Assembly: GCF_938029485.1 (NCBI RefSeq) | Contig: NZ_CALHGC010000139.1 | Location: 1-7,690, forward strand | Length of the DNA: 7,690 bases | Direction of reading: 5' to 3' | Source of the DNA: an uncultured Treponema sp. | Lineage (GTDB): Bacteria; Spirochaetota; Spirochaetia; Treponematales; Treponemataceae | In this document: piece by piece, positions 1 through 6,406 of the stretch | Layout of the letters: the number at the start of each line of letters is the position of its first letter | Position numbering within the stretch: position 1 is the stretch's first letter | Notes under the pieces: model-generated | Told to the model about the DNA's origin: nothing | Databases searched by the model: none | What the model saw: only the letters and a program-made list of their open reading frames with translations | Position numbers and translations under genes: made by a program

Positions 1-78
1 GTTTGCGTGCAATGCGCCCTCAAGCAGAGATTGATTTACACGGTATGACTCTTGATTGAGGATTTCTTCAAAATTCAT
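1..78 (-). CDS. N-terminal fragment of an unidentified protein, cut by the window edge
   Basis: An ATG at 78-76 opens a frame that stays open to the window edge. The 26 visible residues begin MNFEEILNQESYRVNQSL and are rich in Glu, Asn and Gln, with no signal peptide or membrane segment, so the product is probably cytoplasmic. The start is well supported by a strong Shine-Dalgarno sequence, GGGAGGGG at 91-84, five bases upstream of the ATG. The gene lies 86 bases downstream of the lipoprotein gene on the same strand, so it could be the next operon member or have its own promoter in the AT-rich gap; I see no clear -35/-10 pair there. The fragment is too short to assign a family. The acidic, helix-prone start is compatible with many cytoplasmic enzymes, and I make no functional claim. 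Confidence 0.7.
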   Translation of the reverse strand, partial: MNFEEILNQESYRVNQSLLEGALHAN

Positions 79-164
79 ACTATCCCCTCCCGAGAACAAA
101 GATAATTAACTAAACAATAACGCACTTAAAATGTTTCATTAAACTTTGAATTTAGAAAAGTTTT

Positions 165-2063
165 TTATAAATTTTCTATCATGGAACGACAGATTCTCCC
201 TGCCTTCAGACCCCATGCCGTGTATAAAAAGGAACTCATCTGTGCAGCCGCTTGCATAAAAGCTTCCGCATTGGTTCTCCTGATATATCTGCAAAGAGCC
301 GGTTCAGCCTCAGTCATCGTTCGAAACCACGAAACTCTGCTGTAGTATTCTTGAAGGAATCCGCGGTCTTGTTGGAGAAGGTACGCCATAAATTCGTTTT
401 GCAGCAAATAATCATCATCAGTCTCATACTGTAGTGTTGGATATACTTCAAAATAGCGGCGTAAAAACAATACTGCGCGCGGGTCTGTTTGTTGAAAAGC
501 CCGCTCTACCGTATTGCGGAAGCTTTCTTCCGTAAAGTAAATACCATGCAGGCATTCATGGGTGATAAACCGGTACCGGAAATTAGCAGAGGATTCGCGG
601 CTTATGGATACGATTGCACCGTGCCCTGCTTCGATTCCCTGCTCCGTTCTTATGATAATGCCATTGCGAAACAGAATACTCCGTAAATACAACTCCGATT
701 TGTTAAGCGGAAAATGTTCGGCTTCCGCCTTTCGGAAAAATGCCGCAAGCGTTTCGGCTCTGTAATCGTGGGCGTTAAAACCGTGCAGAGAAACCAGTGC
801 TTCGTCAAAAAGAACTTTACCCGTAAAGCCTTTTTTTTCGGCAAAGAACGAAAGCCGTTTAAGGTAGGCATCCTGTACTGCATAATCGGCAAAGTCGAAG
901 ATAAGCACGGAAGGAAACTGTTCCCATGCAAATAATTCGTAAGAGGGGTGACGCCATTGCTCTTGAGGCCAATGCAAGATAAGTCCCGGATCGGCCGTAA
1001 TGGGATCCGGCAGGGCAGGGATAGAATATTCGATAGTAATGCCGCAAACCGTCGTTGACGTATCGGTCTGCTCACCCGTCTCCGGCGGTATATCCGTATC
1101 GGTCAAGCTTTCTGCATCGGCTTGTTCAATAGTTAATAAAGAGTCGGGGAAAAGGCAGCCGTCAAGCGTAAAGCGGTATACATTCGGCGCACGGTATACG
1201 GATATGTGTTTGCCGCTGCATTGGAACGAAAGACGCTGCTGTGTTTGTTCTGCCGTCAAAGCGATCGGTAATGCCTCATCAAAATGGATAATGATATTGT
1301 CCCTACCGCCTCTTTCGGTATGCCTTGATTCTATAAGCGCCGACGGTTTCGGGAAAGCAGTGGATAGCGGTAATCTTGATTCTGCACACAATTCAGACGG
1401 GACAACGCCTCCATCGGCTGTGGTACCATACCATAGTGCGGTCTTATCCTTTAGCCAGCCGTATCGGACGGGAACAACCGCCGCGCTTTTCAGCTTGAAC
1501 GATTCTTGTGCCGCAACCATGAAGCCGCGGATATCAGCCGGCGGCACTGCTATACCTGCAAATCCGATGCTTACGGTAAAAGCTCTATGAGGAAACCTTT
1601 GTACCGTAACAGGGTGCCGCGGACGGATATTCTCTTTCAGCTTACCGGCGGTTGTAAAATCGTCCGCATAGAGCAACCCTACGATAAAACCGGTGTTATC
1701 AATTTGAATGAGATTCGCCTCTTTTCGTACGGTTTTGCCGGTAAGCGGTTCGAATTCCAGCTCAAGCGCATACAAACCGGAATCGATTAAGCCGAGCATC
1801 TCGGGGCTTTTTTCAAAGGCGAAGTACATAGCATCGGATTTTTCCGAATTGCTTATTGCACCTGCACGGGCATTTTCATTTAACGCCTTGAGCGGTACGG
1901 AGCGGATATGCTTCCCGGAAGCTTCCTGTGATGCTGCATATACCGGCTCCTGCATAATATCCGCCGGTAAAGCAAGCGATACCGACGAGTCCGCACTGCT
2001 GCAAGAGATGCTCAGCAAAGAGGTAAAAACTAAAACAAAGACACCCCGCAGCAGGATATACAT
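165..2063 (-). CDS. Putative lipoprotein with a zinc-metallopeptidase-like HECLH motif
   Basis: This 632-residue protein has a short N-terminal region with Arg6, a hydrophobic core (residues 7-17) and a spirochaete-type lipobox ending SISC, giving lipidated Cys21, so it is probably membrane-anchored in the periplasm or on the surface. Residues 85-300 look beta-rich with no recognised family, and 310-340 form a Thr/Asp/Glu-rich linker. Residues 385-600 form a helical C-terminal domain with the motif HECLH at 502-506 and NEFMAYL at 556-562. His502, His506 and Glu557 could be the zinc ligands, with Glu503 catalytic, as in gluzincin peptidases; this is inferred from motifs only. Extra cysteines sit at 226, 282, 303 and 340. 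The start fits the signal peptide, but no good Shine-Dalgarno precedes it. The metK stop is only 3 bases upstream, suggesting translational coupling. An A8 tract encodes part of E409-K411. Lipoprotein call is firm; peptidase activity is uncertain. Confidence 0.85.
   Translation of the reverse strand: MYILLRGVFVLVFTSLLSISCSSADSSVSLALPADIMQEPVYAASQEASGKHIRSVPLKALNENARAGAISNSEKSDAMYFAFEKSPEMLGLIDSGLYALELEFEPLTGKTVRKEANLIQIDNTGFIVGLLYADDFTTAGKLKENIRPRHPVTVQRFPHRAFTVSIGFAGIAVPPADIRGFMVAAQESFKLKSAAVVPVRYGWLKDKTALWYGTTADGGVVPSELCAESRLPLSTAFPKPSALIESRHTERGGRDNIIIHFDEALPIALTAEQTQQRLSFQCSGKHISVYRAPNVYRFTLDGCLFPDSLLTIEQADAESLTDTDIPPETGEQTDTSTTVCGITIEYSIPALPDPITADPGLILHWPQEQWRHPSYELFAWEQFPSVLIFDFADYAVQDAYLKRLSFFAEKKGFTGKVLFDEALVSLHGFNAHDYRAETLAAFFRKAEAEHFPLNKSELYLRSILFRNGIIIRTEQGIEAGHGAIVSISRESSANFRYRFITHECLHGIYFTEESFRNTVERAFQQTDPRAVLFLRRYFEVYPTLQYETDDDYLLQNEFMAYLLQQDRGFLQEYYSRVSWFRTMTEAEPALCRYIRRTNAEAFMQAAAQMSSFLYTAWGLKAGRICRSMIENL
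831..838 (-). repeat. A8 homopolymer tract inside the lipoprotein gene
   Basis: On the coding strand, eight consecutive A residues are read as the end of a Glu codon followed by AAA AAA (E409, K410, K411). This contains the slippery heptamer A AAA AAA in the zero frame. Gain of one A, or a -1 ribosomal shift, brings a TAA stop four codons after the tract. Loss of one A enters a frame that stops at 650-652. Both outcomes end translation before the HECLH codons at 560-546. Confidence 0.8.
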
Positions 2064-2066
2064 ATT

Positions 2067-3233
2067 TTACTTTATAGCAGCTTTTAAAGCATCTATTTTA
2101 TCGGTTTTTTCCCAGCTGAATTCGGAGCGGCCGAAATGCCCATAAGCGGCGGTTGCCTGATAGATGGGTTTGCATAAATCCAGCGTTTTGATGATACCGG
2201 CAGGGCTGAGATCGAATACTTGCTGCACCGCTTTCTCGATCACATCTTCAGGCACTTTGGCGGTACCGAAGGAATCTACCCGAATCGACACGGGGAACGG
2301 TACGCCGATAGCGTAGGCCAACTGCAATTCACACCGTTCGGCAAGACCGGCCGCAACAATATTCTTTGCGACATAACGAGCCGCATAAGCCGCCGAGCGA
2401 TCGACCTTTGTGGGATCCTTGCCGGAGAATGCGCCGCCGCCGTGCCGCGCCATACCGCCGTAGGTATCCACGATAATCTTTCTACCCGTCAAACCGGTGT
2501 CGCCGAACGGCCCTCCGATAACAAAGCGTCCGGTCGGGTTAATAAAGAATTTTGTCTTTGCATCGAGTAAACCGGTTGGTTCGAGAACGGGTTTAACAAT
2601 TTTTTCGATAATGGCTTCTTTGAGCGAATTATAAGGGATTTCGGGGGCGTGCTGATGGGAAATAACAACCGTATCGATACGCACGGGTTTATCGCCTTCG
2701 TATTCCACCGTTACTTGGCTCTTCGCATCGGGCCGCAGCCAATCGATCTCCTTCGATTTGCGTAATTGTGAAGCCTTCCGTAATAGTTTATGCGCATACA
2801 TGATCGGAGCAGGCATTAATTCCGGCGTTTCCCTACATGCGTAGCCGAACATCATGCCCTGATCTCCTGCACCCATCTGATTGTGATACTCGCTCAGTCC
2901 CGTACCGTTTACACCCTGCGCAATATCGGGGGATTGGGAATGAATCATACTTAACACAGCCATAGAATTGCAGTCAAGCCCGAATGCGGAATCGGTATAG
3001 CCGATTTCCCGTGCAATATTACGGGCTGTTTGCTGTATGTCAACAAAGGTATTGGTGGTAATTTCTCCACCGATAAGAATTAACGCGGTTGACGCAAAAG
3101 TTTCGCAGGCGACATGACTTTTAGGATCGTCGCGCAAACAGGCATCCAGCACTGCATCTGAAATTTGATCGCACAGTTTATCGGGATGCCCTTCACCAAC
3201 CGACTCCGAGGTAAATAGTTTACGACTGTTCAT
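2067..3233 (-). CDS. metK: S-adenosylmethionine synthetase (methionine adenosyltransferase)
   Basis: MetK condenses ATP and L-methionine to S-adenosylmethionine, releasing phosphate and pyrophosphate, in the cytoplasm; it normally works as a tetramer. With the preferred start the protein is 388 residues, typical for bacteria, and appears intact. Visible signatures are GEGHPDK at 13-19 (His16 and Asp18 correspond to the ATP- and metal-binding residues of E. coli MetK), GAGDQGMMFGYA at 121-132 (methionine/ATP loop), GDTGLTGRK at 244-252 and the phosphate-binding GGGAFSGKD at 265-273 with Lys272 and Lys276. Two in-frame ATGs occur at 3236 and 3233. AGGAG at 3243-3239 lies 2 bases from the first and 5 bases from the second, so the second is preferred. 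A candidate promoter sits at 3272-3300. The stop is 3 bases before the downstream lipoprotein start. I see no SAM-I riboswitch-like leader. Family assignment is essentially certain. Confidence 0.98.
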   Translation of the reverse strand: MNSRKLFTSESVGEGHPDKLCDQISDAVLDACLRDDPKSHVACETFASTALILIGGEITTNTFVDIQQTARNIAREIGYTDSAFGLDCNSMAVLSMIHSQSPDIAQGVNGTGLSEYHNQMGAGDQGMMFGYACRETPELMPAPIMYAHKLLRKASQLRKSKEIDWLRPDAKSQVTVEYEGDKPVRIDTVVISHQHAPEIPYNSLKEAIIEKIVKPVLEPTGLLDAKTKFFINPTGRFVIGGPFGDTGLTGRKIIVDTYGGMARHGGGAFSGKDPTKVDRSAAYAARYVAKNIVAAGLAERCELQLAYAIGVPFPVSIRVDSFGTAKVPEDVIEKAVQQVFDLSPAGIIKTLDLCKPIYQATAAYGHFGRSEFSWEKTDKIDALKAAIK

Positions 3234-3238
3234 CATTA

Positions 3239-3243
3239 CTCCT
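3239..3243 (-). promoter_or_regulatory. Ribosome binding site that selects the metK start
   Basis: AGGAG lies 5 bases before the ATG at 3233 and only 2 bases before the ATG at 3236. The longer spacing is the workable one, so MetK most likely begins MNSRKLF rather than with two methionines. The site overlaps the TAG (3244-3242) that closes the open stretch coming from tnaA. Confidence 0.7.
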
Positions 3244-3271
3244 ATATTAAAAGTGTTATAAAGCAGCCGCC

Positions 3272-3300
3272 ATCATAGTCGTATTCGAAACAAAAAACAA
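3272..3300 (-). promoter_or_regulatory. Candidate sigma70-type promoter for metK and the lipoprotein gene
   Basis: TTGTTT at 3300-3295 and TATGAT at 3277-3272 are separated by exactly 17 bases. The -10 matches the consensus at 5 of 6 positions and the -35 at its conserved TTG. Transcription would start near 3265, leaving a leader of about 30 bases before metK. This would let metK be expressed independently of the nfnA-nfnB-tnaA transcript. Confidence 0.45.
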
Positions 3301-3401
3301 GTTGTATTTTATTTATCAGCAGCGCGGCAAGCGTGTCGAACACTGCGGTACATTTCGCACTGGTAGGCGCATCTTCATCATCCTTCGAATAGCCCCCGTA
3401 C

Positions 3402-3430
3402 CCGCCGAAGTTCACGTTCACTTGCGGCGG
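3402..3430 (-). repeat. GC-rich hairpin immediately after the tnaA stop codon
   Basis: CCGCCG (3430-3425) pairs with CGGCGG (3407-3402). Inside it, after one bulged base, AAGT pairs with ACTT around an 8-base loop. The element begins at the first base after the tnaA TAA. No T-run follows (the next bases are GTACGGGGG), so it does not look like an intrinsic terminator. It could protect the tnaA mRNA 3' end or slow polymerase. Confidence 0.5.
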
Positions 3431-4810
3431 TTATTGTATGGGGTCCAAATGAGCTTGGAAGTGGCGCAAAATCGGCGGCTCCCAAATGATGCGGTAACCT
3501 TTCACCTGCGAAGCCCTGTCTTTGATGTTGATCAACGCTGCGGCAATTACATCCAAATGAGCCTGTGTGTACACACGCCGCGGAATAGCGAGCCGAGCAA
3601 ACTCAAATTCGGATTTAATCTGCTTGCCTGTTTCAGGATCGTTTCCGAGCATGAACGACCCGATATCGCAGGTACGGATACCGGCTTCTTTATACAGCTC
3701 TACACAGAGCGTATGACCGGGAAATTCATAGTAGGGGATATGCGGGAACATCGCGTTTGCATCGACATACACACCGTGTCCGCCTGCCGGATTTTGAATG
3801 GCAACACCTGCATCGAGCAGCTGAGATGCCAAGTATTCCATGGAAGCGTTGCGGTATCTTAGATACTCTTCGTCGATACCTTCGTAGAGACCGATAGCTA
3901 AGGCTTCCAGATCACGCCCGGCAAGACCGCCGTAGGTGATAAAGCCTTCAAAAGAAATACAGTTGCCCTTAATCAGCTGATAGATATCCTTGTTGTTTTT
4001 AATACCGATGAGACCGCCCATATTGACGATCGCATCTTTCTTTGCGCTCATCGTAAAGGTGTCAGCATAGCTGAACATCTCGCGGACGATGTCTTTAATG
4101 GATGTATTGTTATAGCCTTCTTCACGTGCTTTGATAAAATAGGCGTTTTCGGCAAAACGGGCGGCATCGATGTTAAACAAAATACCGTATTTTTTTGCGA
4201 CTGCGGAAACTTCGCGAATATTCTGCATCGACACGGGCTGTCCGCCGGCTGAGTTGTTTGTAATGGTCATAACGATCATACCGACATTTTCTTTTCCGTA
4301 TTCGTTGATAAACTTTTCAAGTTTTTCAACATCCATGTTTCCTTTAAACGGAGCATAAACGGCCGGCTTTTTCGCTTCCGCGCAAACGCAGTCTACCGGT
4401 TTCCCGCCGGATAGGGTTACGTGCGCCCGTGTCGTATCGAAGAACATATTTGAAATGGCAAATTGCCCTTTCTTCAGCAGTAGCGGGAACATCACTTTTT
4501 CCGCCGCACGGCCTTGGTGCACCGGCTGGATAAATTCATATCCGAAAATATCTTGACCCGCTTCCAGCAATTTAAAGTAGCTTTTACCGCCGGCATACGC
4601 CTCATCGCCGACCATCACGCCCGCCCACTGCTTATCGCTCATCGCATTCGTTCCGCTGTCGGTCAATAAGTCGATGTACACATCTTCACCGCGCAGGTTG
4701 AACATATTGTACTTAGCCGCTTCAAGCTTTTTGATGCGCTCTTCGCGGGTAGTCATTTTGATTGGCTCTACCATTTTGATTCTAAACGGTTCCGGTACAT
4801 ACTTTTTCAT
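3431..4810 (-). CDS. tnaA: Tryptophanase (L-tryptophan indole-lyase)
   Basis: A pyridoxal-phosphate beta-eliminating lyase that splits L-tryptophan into indole, pyruvate and ammonia in the cytoplasm. The 459-residue protein is full length for the family. It begins MKKYVPEPFRIKMVEP like other members, and carries the family signature ending MSAKKDAIVNMGG, where Lys258 is the expected PLP lysine. Three positions separate tryptophanase from tyrosine phenol-lyase and all favour tryptophanase: Asp in FFDTTRAH (125), Ile in DIGSF (383, where the phenol-lyase has Arg) and His in LRHF (450, where it has Phe). The frame extends upstream to 4930, but that part overlaps nfnB and lacks family similarity; the ATG at 4810 has AAAAGGAG 8 bases upstream. 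It lies 17 bases after nfnB, so it is probably cotranscribed. No TnaC-like leader is visible in the 17-base gap. Confidence 0.97.
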   Translation of the reverse strand: MKKYVPEPFRIKMVEPIKMTTREERIKKLEAAKYNMFNLRGEDVYIDLLTDSGTNAMSDKQWAGVMVGDEAYAGGKSYFKLLEAGQDIFGYEFIQPVHQGRAAEKVMFPLLLKKGQFAISNMFFDTTRAHVTLSGGKPVDCVCAEAKKPAVYAPFKGNMDVEKLEKFINEYGKENVGMIVMTITNNSAGGQPVSMQNIREVSAVAKKYGILFNIDAARFAENAYFIKAREEGYNNTSIKDIVREMFSYADTFTMSAKKDAIVNMGGLIGIKNNKDIYQLIKGNCISFEGFITYGGLAGRDLEALAIGLYEGIDEEYLRYRNASMEYLASQLLDAGVAIQNPAGGHGVYVDANAMFPHIPYYEFPGHTLCVELYKEAGIRTCDIGSFMLGNDPETGKQIKSEFEFARLAIPRRVYTQAHLDVIAAALINIKDRASQVKGYRIIWEPPILRHFQAHLDPIQ

Positions 4811-4818
4811 TCGGGTTT

Positions 4819-4826
4819 CTCCTTTT
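4819..4826 (-). promoter_or_regulatory. Ribosome binding site that selects the tnaA start
   Basis: AAAAGGAG lies in the 17-base gap after the nfnB stop, 8 bases before the ATG at 4810. It supports the short TnaA start over upstream in-frame starts inside nfnB. Confidence 0.8.
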
Positions 4827-4827
4827 G

Positions 4828-6339
4828 TTACTTTGCTAAATATTCGTTGATGCTTGCTGCCGCTTTGCGTCCTTCGCCCATTGCGAGGATGACGGTTGCC
4901 GCGCCGAGTACGATATCTCCGCCCGACCACACTTTCGGGATGCTGGTTTTCTGGTTCTCATCCACGATGATATTGCCGGTCTTGGTTACCTGCAAACCTT
5001 CCGTCGTTTTTGCCATCAGCGGATTGGAGCTGTTGCCGAGCGCAACGATAACCGTGTCGACCGGGATTTGATGTTCGGTGCCCTGAATGGCGACGGGACT
5101 GCGGCGGCCGGAAGCGTCGGGTTCACCAAGCTCGTAGTTCAGCACCTCGACCGCGCATACCTTACCGTCTTTGTCGCCGATAAACCGTGTCGGGTTTTGC
5201 AAAAAGCAGAACTCAACGCCTTCTTCTTCCGCATGGGCGATTTCTTCGGCACGAGCGGGCATTTCGGCACGGGTACGGCGGTAAATACAGTACACTTTAT
5301 CGGCGCCGAGCCGGTATCCCATACGGGCGGCATCCATCGCGACATTCCCGCCGCCGATAACCGCAACAACCTTTGCAGGATACAGCGGTGTGTCCGCCTT
5401 ATCTTCCTGATAGGCCTTCATCAAATTGGCGCGGGTTAAGTACTCGTTTGCGCTGAATACGCCGATGAGGTTTTCTCCCTCGACGTTCATAAACTTAGGT
5501 AAGCCCGCACCGGTACCGACAAAGGCGGCGTCGAATCCGTCTTCTTGGAGCAGCTGTTCCAGCGTTGCCGTCCGTCCGACTAAAAAGTTGGTTTCAAACT
5601 TGACGCCCATCTTTTTCAGATTTTCCACTTCTTTAGCGACAATGTCTTTGGGGAGCCGAAATTCGGGGATTCCGTAGACCATAACGCCGCCCGTTTTATG
5701 GAAGGCTTCAAATACGGTTACCGCATGACCGGCGCGGCGGATATCGGCGGCGGCGGCAAGTCCCGCAGGCCCCGACCCGATAATAGCAACCTTTTTTCCG
5801 GTATTGGGGGCAATCGGCGGTATTGTCGCTTTATTATTTTCCCGCTCCCAATCTGCAACAAAGCGTTCCAATCTGCCGATTGCGACCGCTTTATCTACCG
5901 ATTTATGCATCTTGCCGACCGTGCATACCAGCTGACACTGTTTTTCCTGCGGACATACGCGGCCGCAGATAGCGGGGAGCAAGTTGGTCGTTTTAATGGT
6001 GTCGACAGCGGCTTTAAAATCTCCCTTTTGGATGCAGCCGATAAATTCCGGGATGGGTATCCCGACGGGGCATCCCTGTACGCAGGGGCGGTTTTTGCAG
6101 TTTAAGCATCGTTCCGCCTCTATCCGCGCCTGTTCTTCGGTATAACCGGTAGCGACCTCATCCATAAGGCTGGCTCTGGTATGCGGTTCAAGTACCGGCA
6201 TTTCCTGTATCGGGATAGCGCCGCGATCCTTCATCTTTAATTCTTTATCTTTTAATTCACCCCAATACGCTTTCGCCTGCTCCGCAAGTTTTTCGCGGGG
6301 GACGTAGTGGTGTTCGGTATTTATATTTTCGGTTTCCAT
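4828..6339 (-). CDS. nfnB (gltA): NADPH-dependent glutamate synthase small-subunit family protein, likely NfnB
   Basis: A 503-residue FeS flavoprotein. The N-terminal part has two cysteine groups for 4Fe-4S clusters, C78-C81-C86-C90 and C125-C129-C135-C139. Glu158 in AIGRLERF is a candidate non-cysteine ligand, as known in Nfn. An FAD-binding Rossmann motif GSGPAG (188-193) and an NADPH-binding motif IGGGNVAMDAA (328-338) follow, with Arg-rich RRTRAEMPAR just after. The C-terminal WSGGDIVLGAATV (471-483) is the usual second flavin contact. Proteins of this type are commonly named GltA/GltD. Here an NfnA-like gene is directly upstream and no glutamate synthase large subunit is in the window, so the bifurcating NfnB role is favoured. 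The ATG at 6339 is chosen because AGAGGAG lies 6 bases upstream; a longer start at 6363 would swallow that site. The N-terminus appears somewhat longer than in many relatives. Confidence 0.93.
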   Translation of the reverse strand: METENINTEHHYVPREKLAEQAKAYWGELKDKELKMKDRGAIPIQEMPVLEPHTRASLMDEVATGYTEEQARIEAERCLNCKNRPCVQGCPVGIPIPEFIGCIQKGDFKAAVDTIKTTNLLPAICGRVCPQEKQCQLVCTVGKMHKSVDKAVAIGRLERFVADWERENNKATIPPIAPNTGKKVAIIGSGPAGLAAAADIRRAGHAVTVFEAFHKTGGVMVYGIPEFRLPKDIVAKEVENLKKMGVKFETNFLVGRTATLEQLLQEDGFDAAFVGTGAGLPKFMNVEGENLIGVFSANEYLTRANLMKAYQEDKADTPLYPAKVVAVIGGGNVAMDAARMGYRLGADKVYCIYRRTRAEMPARAEEIAHAEEEGVEFCFLQNPTRFIGDKDGKVCAVEVLNYELGEPDASGRRSPVAIQGTEHQIPVDTVIVALGNSSNPLMAKTTEGLQVTKTGNIIVDENQKTSIPKVWSGGDIVLGAATVILAMGEGRKAAASINEYLAK

Positions 6340-6345
6340 TCCATA

Positions 6346-6352
6346 CTCCTCT
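6346..6352 (-). promoter_or_regulatory. Ribosome binding site that selects the nfnB start
   Basis: AGAGGAG lies 6 bases before the ATG at 6339. The alternative upstream ATG at 6363 has no comparable site and its extra codons contain this one, so the protein most likely begins METENIN. Confidence 0.8.
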
Positions 6353-6406
6353 GCGCGGCACATCCGAAAAAATGCCGGCTTATCCTCTATTCAGGTTGAT
6401 TTAAGG

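Larger units (their letters stand above)
3242..3430 (-). other. Open, coding-like stretch between tnaA and metK; possible gene remnant
   Basis: After the tnaA TAA (3433-3431) the same reading frame stays open for 62 further codons, to a TAG at 3244-3242. The conceptual product contains VNVNFGGYGGYSKDDEDAPT and then TAVFDTLAALLINK, which look protein-like, with codons resembling those of neighbouring genes. There is no ATG. GTG codons occur at 3421 and 3415, but no Shine-Dalgarno precedes them. TnaA itself aligns with family members right to its own stop, so this is unlikely to be a lost TnaA tail. It may be the end of a decayed gene, or chance; an open run of this length is not rare. Confidence 0.2.

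Noticed and set aside
141..163. AT-only inverted repeat AAACTTT/AAAGTTT just downstream of the lipoprotein stop, as a terminator
   Set aside because: The stem has a single G-C pair, the loop is 9 bases, and no T-run follows in the direction of the upstream gene, so termination cannot be supported.
1000..1590. 196-codon open frame on the plus strand
   Set aside because: It lies wholly antisense to the lipoprotein gene, has no Shine-Dalgarno and a low-complexity Ser/Ala/Val-rich product; it is a shadow of the real frame.
3282..3391. Inverted pair TATTCGAA/TTCGAATA flanking the tnaA-metK spacer as a mobile-element scar
   Set aside because: The pair is only 8 bases long, about 94 bases apart and centred on the common palindrome TTCGAA; there is no target-site duplication.
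3237..3430. SAM riboswitch upstream of metK
   Set aside because: The leader from the candidate promoter is only about 30 bases, and I find no SAM-I type core or terminator/antiterminator pair in the whole spacer.
3302..3862. 186-codon plus-strand open frame spanning the tnaA-metK spacer
   Set aside because: Most of it is antisense to tnaA, it has no Shine-Dalgarno, and the Arg/Cys/His-rich product looks like a reverse-strand shadow.
4811..4930. N-terminal extension of TnaA by 40 residues
   Set aside because: It is an Arg-rich read of the nfnB 3' end in another frame, lacks family similarity, and a good ribosome binding site marks the ATG at 4810.
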